Shown here in pieces: positions 60,646 to 64,000 of a DNA stretch of 64,000 bases (positions are counted from its first letter, which is position 1; each line of letters begins with the position of its first letter). Position numbers and translations under genes: made by a program. Location: the NCBI RefSeq assembly GCF_003665435.1, contig NZ_CP023407.1, positions 434,001 to 498,000 of the forward strand, read 5' to 3'. Below the pieces are notes generated by a model. It had not been told where the DNA came from. It saw nothing but the letters and a program-made list of their open reading frames with translations, and made no database searches. Source of the DNA: Streptomyces fungicidicus. GTDB lineage: Bacteria > Actinomycetota > Actinomycetes > Streptomycetales > Streptomycetaceae.

Positions 60646-61458
60646 TCAGGGCTTGCGGGCCAGGCCGCCGTGCTCGGCGATCGTCTCCGGCGCGGGCGAG
60701 GTGGTGTCGGGACGCCACAGCTGTACCGAGACGACGCCGGGGTCGACGAGTTCCAGCCCGTCGAAGAACGCCGTGATCTCCTCGACGGTCCGCAGGTTGT
60801 AGGGGACGGCGCCGCTCTCGTTGTAGCCGTCCTGGGCCCGCTCGAAGACCGGGTCGATGCCGCGCGAGCCGTCGTTGACGGAGAGGTAGCTGCCGGACGG
60901 CAGGGCGGCCATCAGCGTGCTGACGATGGAGCGCGCCCGGTCGTAGTCCGCGACGTGGCCCAGGATGTTGCTGAGGATGAGGGCGGTGGGGCGCTCGAGG
61001 TCCAGCGTCTCCCGCGCGGCTTCCAGGATGCGCTCCGGCTCCAGGACGTTCGCGTCGACGTACGCCGTCGCCCCCTCCGGGGTGGAGTAGAGCAGCGCGC
61101 GGGCATGGGCCAGGACCATCGGGTCGTTGTCGACGTAGACGATCCGGGAGTCCGGGGCGATCCGCTGGGCGACCTGGTGGGTGTTGTCGGCCGTGGGCAG
61201 GCCGGTCCCGATGTCCAGGAACTGGCGTATGCCCTGCTCACCCGCGAGATAGCCGATGTTGCGCCGCAGGAAGGCCCGGCTGCTGCGGGCGATGGTGACG
61301 ATGCCGGGGAAGACGCCGGTGTAGGCGTCGCCTGCCTCCTCGTCGACCGGGTAGTTGTCCTTCCCTCCCAGCCAGTAGTTCCAGATGCGGGCCGAGTGCG
61401 GCACCGAGGTGTCGATCTTCTGTTGCGCTGATCCGGGCGCCGCGGCAGGGTCGGTCAT
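60646..61458 (-). CDS. SAM-dependent methyltransferase, DUF574 (Methyltransf_19) family
   Basis: A 270-residue protein of the actinomycete-abundant family with SARIWNYWLGGKDNYPVDEE near the start, then FLDIGTGLPTADNTHQVAQR (SAM site) and RIVYVDNDPMVLAHARALL. The function of this large family is unknown; Streptomyces carry many copies. I used the ATG at 61458 (family start MTDP-like); an ATG at 61497 would add 13 residues. Upstream is the terminator of pyruvate carboxylase. Confidence 0.9.
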   Translation of the reverse strand: MTDPAAAPGSAQQKIDTSVPHSARIWNYWLGGKDNYPVDEEAGDAYTGVFPGIVTIARSSRAFLRRNIGYLAGEQGIRQFLDIGTGLPTADNTHQVAQRIAPDSRIVYVDNDPMVLAHARALLYSTPEGATAYVDANVLEPERILEAARETLDLERPTALILSNILGHVADYDRARSIVSTLMAALPSGSYLSVNDGSRGIDPVFERAQDGYNESGAVPYNLRTVEEITAFFDGLELVDPGVVSVQLWRPDTTSPAPETIAEHGGLARKP

Positions 61459-61540
61459 GAGTACCGTCCGTAGTCGTTCGAGGGCTGTTCTGGCCAACGC
61501 ACAATCTACGTTCCCACAGCTGCCCCGCGGGGGCTTCTCC

Positions 61541-61570
61541 GCCGGGTCCGCCCCGCGGGGCGGACCCGGC
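61541..61570 (-). terminator. Perfect 30-bp palindrome downstream of pyc
   Basis: 15-nt arms (61541-61555 and 61556-61570, beginning GCCGGGTCCG and CGGGGCGGAC) are perfectly self-complementary. It lies 40 bp past the pyc stop on the minus strand and is likely its terminator. Confidence 0.65.
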
Positions 61571-61592
61571 TCGTGGGGCGGACCCGGCTCGT
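61557..61592. repeat. Two tandem 18-bp repeats
   Basis: The unit GGGGCGGACCCGGCTCGT occurs at 61557-61574 and 61575-61592. Its first part overlaps the palindrome above, so the hairpin arm has been duplicated. Confidence 0.8.
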
Positions 61593-61609
61593 GGGCCGGC
61601 CCGCCGCGC

Positions 61610-64000
61610 TCAGCCGAGTTCGGCGAGCAGGTCGCCGCCCTCCACCTGCTGGATCCGGTTGATCGCCAGCCGGGTGACCGTGCCGGACTTCGGGGCGGTG
61701 ATCGAGGCCTCCATCTTCATCGCCTCGATGGTGGCCACCGTGGCGCCGGCCTCCACCTCGTCGCCCTCGGCGACGGCCAGCGTCACCACACCGGCGAACG
61801 GCGCCGCGACATGGCCGGGGTTGGCCCGGTCGGCCTTCTCGGTCACCGGGACGTCGGAGGCCGCGGCCCGGTCGCGGACCTGGATGGGCCGCAACTGCCC
61901 GTTCAGCGTGGCCATCACGGTCCGCATGCCCCGCTCGTCGGCGTCGCCCACGGCCTGCAGTTCGATCAGCAGCCGGACACCGGGGTCGAGGTCGACGCTG
62001 TACTCCTTGCCCGGGCGCAGCCCGTAGAAGAAGTTCTTGCTGTCCAGCACGCCGGTGTCGCCGAAGGACTGCCGGTGCGTCTCGAACTCCCGCGTGGGGC
62101 CGGGGAAGAGAAGCCGGTTGAGGGTCGGCCGGCGGTCCTTCGCCAGGCCCGCGCGGTCGTCGGCGGTCAGCTCCTGGACGGGCTTGGGCTCGGCGCGGCC
62201 CCGCAGGGCCCTGCTGCGGAACGGCTCGGGCCAGCCGCCGGGCGGGGTGCCCAGCTCGCCGCGGAGGAAGCCGATGACGGAGTCCGGGATGTCGAACCGG
62301 TTGGGCTCCTCCTCGAAGTCCCGCGGGGAGACACCCGCGCCCACCAGGTGCAGGGCCAGGTCGCCGACCACCTTCGACGACGGGGTGACCTTCACCAGGC
62401 GGCCGAGCATCCGGTCGGCGGCGGCGTACATCGCCTCGATGTCCTCGAAGCGGTCGCCGAGCCCGAGGGCGATCGCCTGGGTGCGCAGGTTGGACAGCTG
62501 ACCGCCGGGGATCTCGTGGTGGTACACACGGCCGGTCGGCGAGGCCAGGCCCGCCTCGAAGGGCGCGTAGACCTTGCGGACGCTCTCCCAGTAGGGCTCC
62601 AGGTCGCCTACGGCCTGGAGGTCGAGGCCGGTGGAGCGCTCCGAGTGGTCGGTCGCGGCGACGAGCGCCGACAGCGACGGCTGGGAGGTGGTGCCCGCCA
62701 TGGACGCCACGGCCCCGTCGACCGCGTCCGCGCCCGCCTGGACCGCGGCGAGATAGGTGGCGAGCTGACCGCCGGCGGTGTCGTGGGTGTGCAGGTGGAC
62801 CGGCAGGCCGAACTCCCGGCGCAGGGCCGACACCAGCGTCGCCGCCGCGGGCGCCCGCAGCAGCCCGGCCATGTCCTTGACGGCCAGCACATGGGCGCCG
62901 GCCTCGACGATCCGCTCGGCGAGCCGCAGGTAGTAGTCGAGGGTGTAGAGCCGCTCGGACGGGTCGGACAGGTCGGCGGTGTAGCACAGGGCCACCTCGG
63001 CGACGGCCGTGCCGGTCTCGCGTACCGCCTCGATGGCCGGCCGCATCTGGGAGACGTCGTTGAGCGCGTCGAAGATGCGGAAGATGTCGATTCCGGTCGC
63101 CGCGGCCTCCTGGACGAAGGCGTCCGTCACCTCGGTCGGGTACGGGGTGTAGCCGACGGTGTTGCGGCCGCGCAGCAGCATCTGGAGGCAGATGTTGGGC
63201 ACGGCCTCCCGCAGGGCGGCCAGCCGCTCCCACGGGTCCTCGGCGAGGAAGCGCAGGGCGACGTCGTAGGTGGCGCCGCCCCAGCACTCCAGGGAGAGCA
63301 GCCCGGGCAGGGTGCGCGCCACCACGGGGGCGACGGCGAGCAGGTCCTTGGTGCGGACGCGGGTGGCGAGCAGCGACTGGTGGGCGTCGCGGAAGGTGGT
63401 GTCCGTGACACCGACGGCCGGCGAGGCGCGCAGCCATCGGGCGAACCCCTCGGGGCCGAGTTCGGCGAGCCGCTGCCGGGAGCCGGCCGGGGGCTCGCCG
63501 TCGGGCAGCGGCGGCAGCTTGGTCAACGGGTCGATCAGCTGGGGCCGTTCGCCGTGCGGCTTGTTCACGGTGACGTCGGCGAGGTAGGTGAGCAGTTTGG
63601 TGCCGCGGTCGGCGGAGTGGCGCGAGGTGAGAAGCTGCGGACGCTGCTCGATGAACGACGTGGTGACCTGTCCGGCCTGGAAGTCCGGGTCGTCCAGGAC
63701 CGCCTGCAGGAAGGGGATGTTGGTGGCGACGCCGCGGATGCGGAACTCGGCCACCGCGCGCCGGGCGCGGCCCACCGCGGTGCTGAAGTCCCGGCCACGG
63801 CAGGTCAGTTTGACCAGCATCGAGTCGAAGTGGGCGCTGATCTCGGTCCCGGCGTGGGTGGTGCCGCCGTCCAGGCGGATGCCGGAGCCGCCGGGTGAGC
63901 GGTAGGCGCTGATCCGGCCGGTGTCCGGGCGGAAGCCGTTGGCCGGGTCCTCGGTCGTGATCCGGCACTGCAGCGCGGCGCCCCGCAGGGTGACGGTGTC
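61610..64000 (-). CDS. pyc: Pyruvate carboxylase (5' end outside window)
   Basis: 796 residues of a protein usually about 1,120 long; the start lies beyond base 64000. Seen here are the end of biotin carboxylase (CRITTEDPANGFRPDTGRIS, CRGRDFSTAVGRARRAVAEF), the carboxyltransferase domain (VTDTTFRDAHQSLLATRVRT, LECWGGATYDVALRFL, HLHTHDTAGGQLATYLAA), the PYC/OADA linker, and the biotinyl domain with lysine in IEAMKMEASI (codon 61717-61715). It carboxylates pyruvate to oxaloacetate for anaplerosis. Transcribed leftward and ends at the 30-bp palindrome. Confidence 0.97.
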   Translation of the reverse strand, partial: DTVTLRGAALQCRITTEDPANGFRPDTGRISAYRSPGGSGIRLDGGTTHAGTEISAHFDSMLVKLTCRGRDFSTAVGRARRAVAEFRIRGVATNIPFLQAVLDDPDFQAGQVTTSFIEQRPQLLTSRHSADRGTKLLTYLADVTVNKPHGERPQLIDPLTKLPPLPDGEPPAGSRQRLAELGPEGFARWLRASPAVGVTDTTFRDAHQSLLATRVRTKDLLAVAPVVARTLPGLLSLECWGGATYDVALRFLAEDPWERLAALREAVPNICLQMLLRGRNTVGYTPYPTEVTDAFVQEAAATGIDIFRIFDALNDVSQMRPAIEAVRETGTAVAEVALCYTADLSDPSERLYTLDYYLRLAERIVEAGAHVLAVKDMAGLLRAPAAATLVSALRREFGLPVHLHTHDTAGGQLATYLAAVQAGADAVDGAVASMAGTTSQPSLSALVAATDHSERSTGLDLQAVGDLEPYWESVRKVYAPFEAGLASPTGRVYHHEIPGGQLSNLRTQAIALGLGDRFEDIEAMYAAADRMLGRLVKVTPSSKVVGDLALHLVGAGVSPRDFEEEPNRFDIPDSVIGFLRGELGTPPGGWPEPFRSRALRGRAEPKPVQELTADDRAGLAKDRRPTLNRLLFPGPTREFETHRQSFGDTGVLDSKNFFYGLRPGKEYSVDLDPGVRLLIELQAVGDADERGMRTVMATLNGQLRPIQVRDRAAASDVPVTEKADRANPGHVAAPFAGVVTLAVAEGDEVEAGATVATIEAMKMEASITAPKSGTVTRLAINRIQQVEGGDLLAELG

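Noticed and set aside
61385..63898. Long plus-strand open frame opposite pyc
   Set aside because: Antisense to clear biotin-enzyme motifs; composition is Gly/Arg/Val-rich with no recognisable domain.
1..64000. tRNA/rRNA genes, CRISPR arrays, insertion sequences, attachment sites
   Set aside because: Looked for by eye (tRNA TpsiC arms, regular spaced repeats, transposase or integrase motifs, terminal inverted repeats); none was found, but weak or degraded ones could be missed.

Overview
The window is very GC-rich, with mostly G/C third codon positions, frequent GTG starts, Tat/lipoprotein-type secreted hydrolases, a mycothiol-dependent isomerase and dense LacI/TetR/XRE regulators. This points to an actinomycete chromosome, most likely Streptomyces. 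It reads as a metabolic (non-core) region, with one housekeeping-type gene (pyruvate carboxylase) cut by the right edge. No rRNA, tRNA, CRISPR array, integrase or transposase was found.

Layout. Bases 1-7370 hold unlinked small units: a transmembrane HTH/peptidoglycan-binding protein, a small four-cysteine secreted protein, a His-rich DUF4396 membrane protein behind a CsoR-type palindrome, an aldo/keto reductase divergent from an XRE regulator, a DUF998 protein, a chloroperoxidase-like hydrolase and an MFS exporter. Bases 7425-29000 are a carbohydrate region. It has a MalEFG-type importer without its own ATPase, a cytosolic GH2, two LacI regulators, a complete ribose/galactofuranose-type importer, two large secreted GH2 enzymes (one with an AbfB domain, one with PA14 and LamG domains), a GH43-like arabinofuranosidase and an SGNH hydrolase. 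At least six LacI-type operators of the form TTnCAnCGnTGnAA precede these units, so the region looks like one regulon for furanose-containing glycans.

Bases 29046-34550 are mixed: a TetR gene behind a 27-bp palindrome, an NAD-dependent DNA ligase, an NmrA-like protein, a relic of an ABC ATPase gene, a phosphoribosyltransferase-like protein and a two-domain VOC protein. Bases 34642-45079 are a divergent catabolic cluster. One strand carries two phosphotriesterase-like proteins (one with its metal site erased), an FAD monooxygenase, an esterase, an MBL hydrolase and a CocE/NonD hydrolase. The other carries P450, ferredoxin, ferredoxin reductase and LysR. The substrate is unknown.

Bases 45084-46722 are an ECF42-type sigma factor/DGPF pair with a matching promoter motif. 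Bases 47473-56631 are a gentisate pathway: 3-hydroxybenzoate 6-hydroxylase, gentisate dioxygenase, maleylpyruvate isomerase and fumarylpyruvate hydrolase, fused into one overlapping operon with a thiolase and a two-subunit CoA-transferase. A divergent IclR regulator (palindromic operator) and an MFS transporter follow. The right end has a 1003-residue secreted PA14/beta-propeller/CBM/DUF1080 protein, two SAM methyltransferases and the 3' two thirds of pyruvate carboxylase.

All functional calls come from reading motifs and family resemblance by eye; no database search was run.
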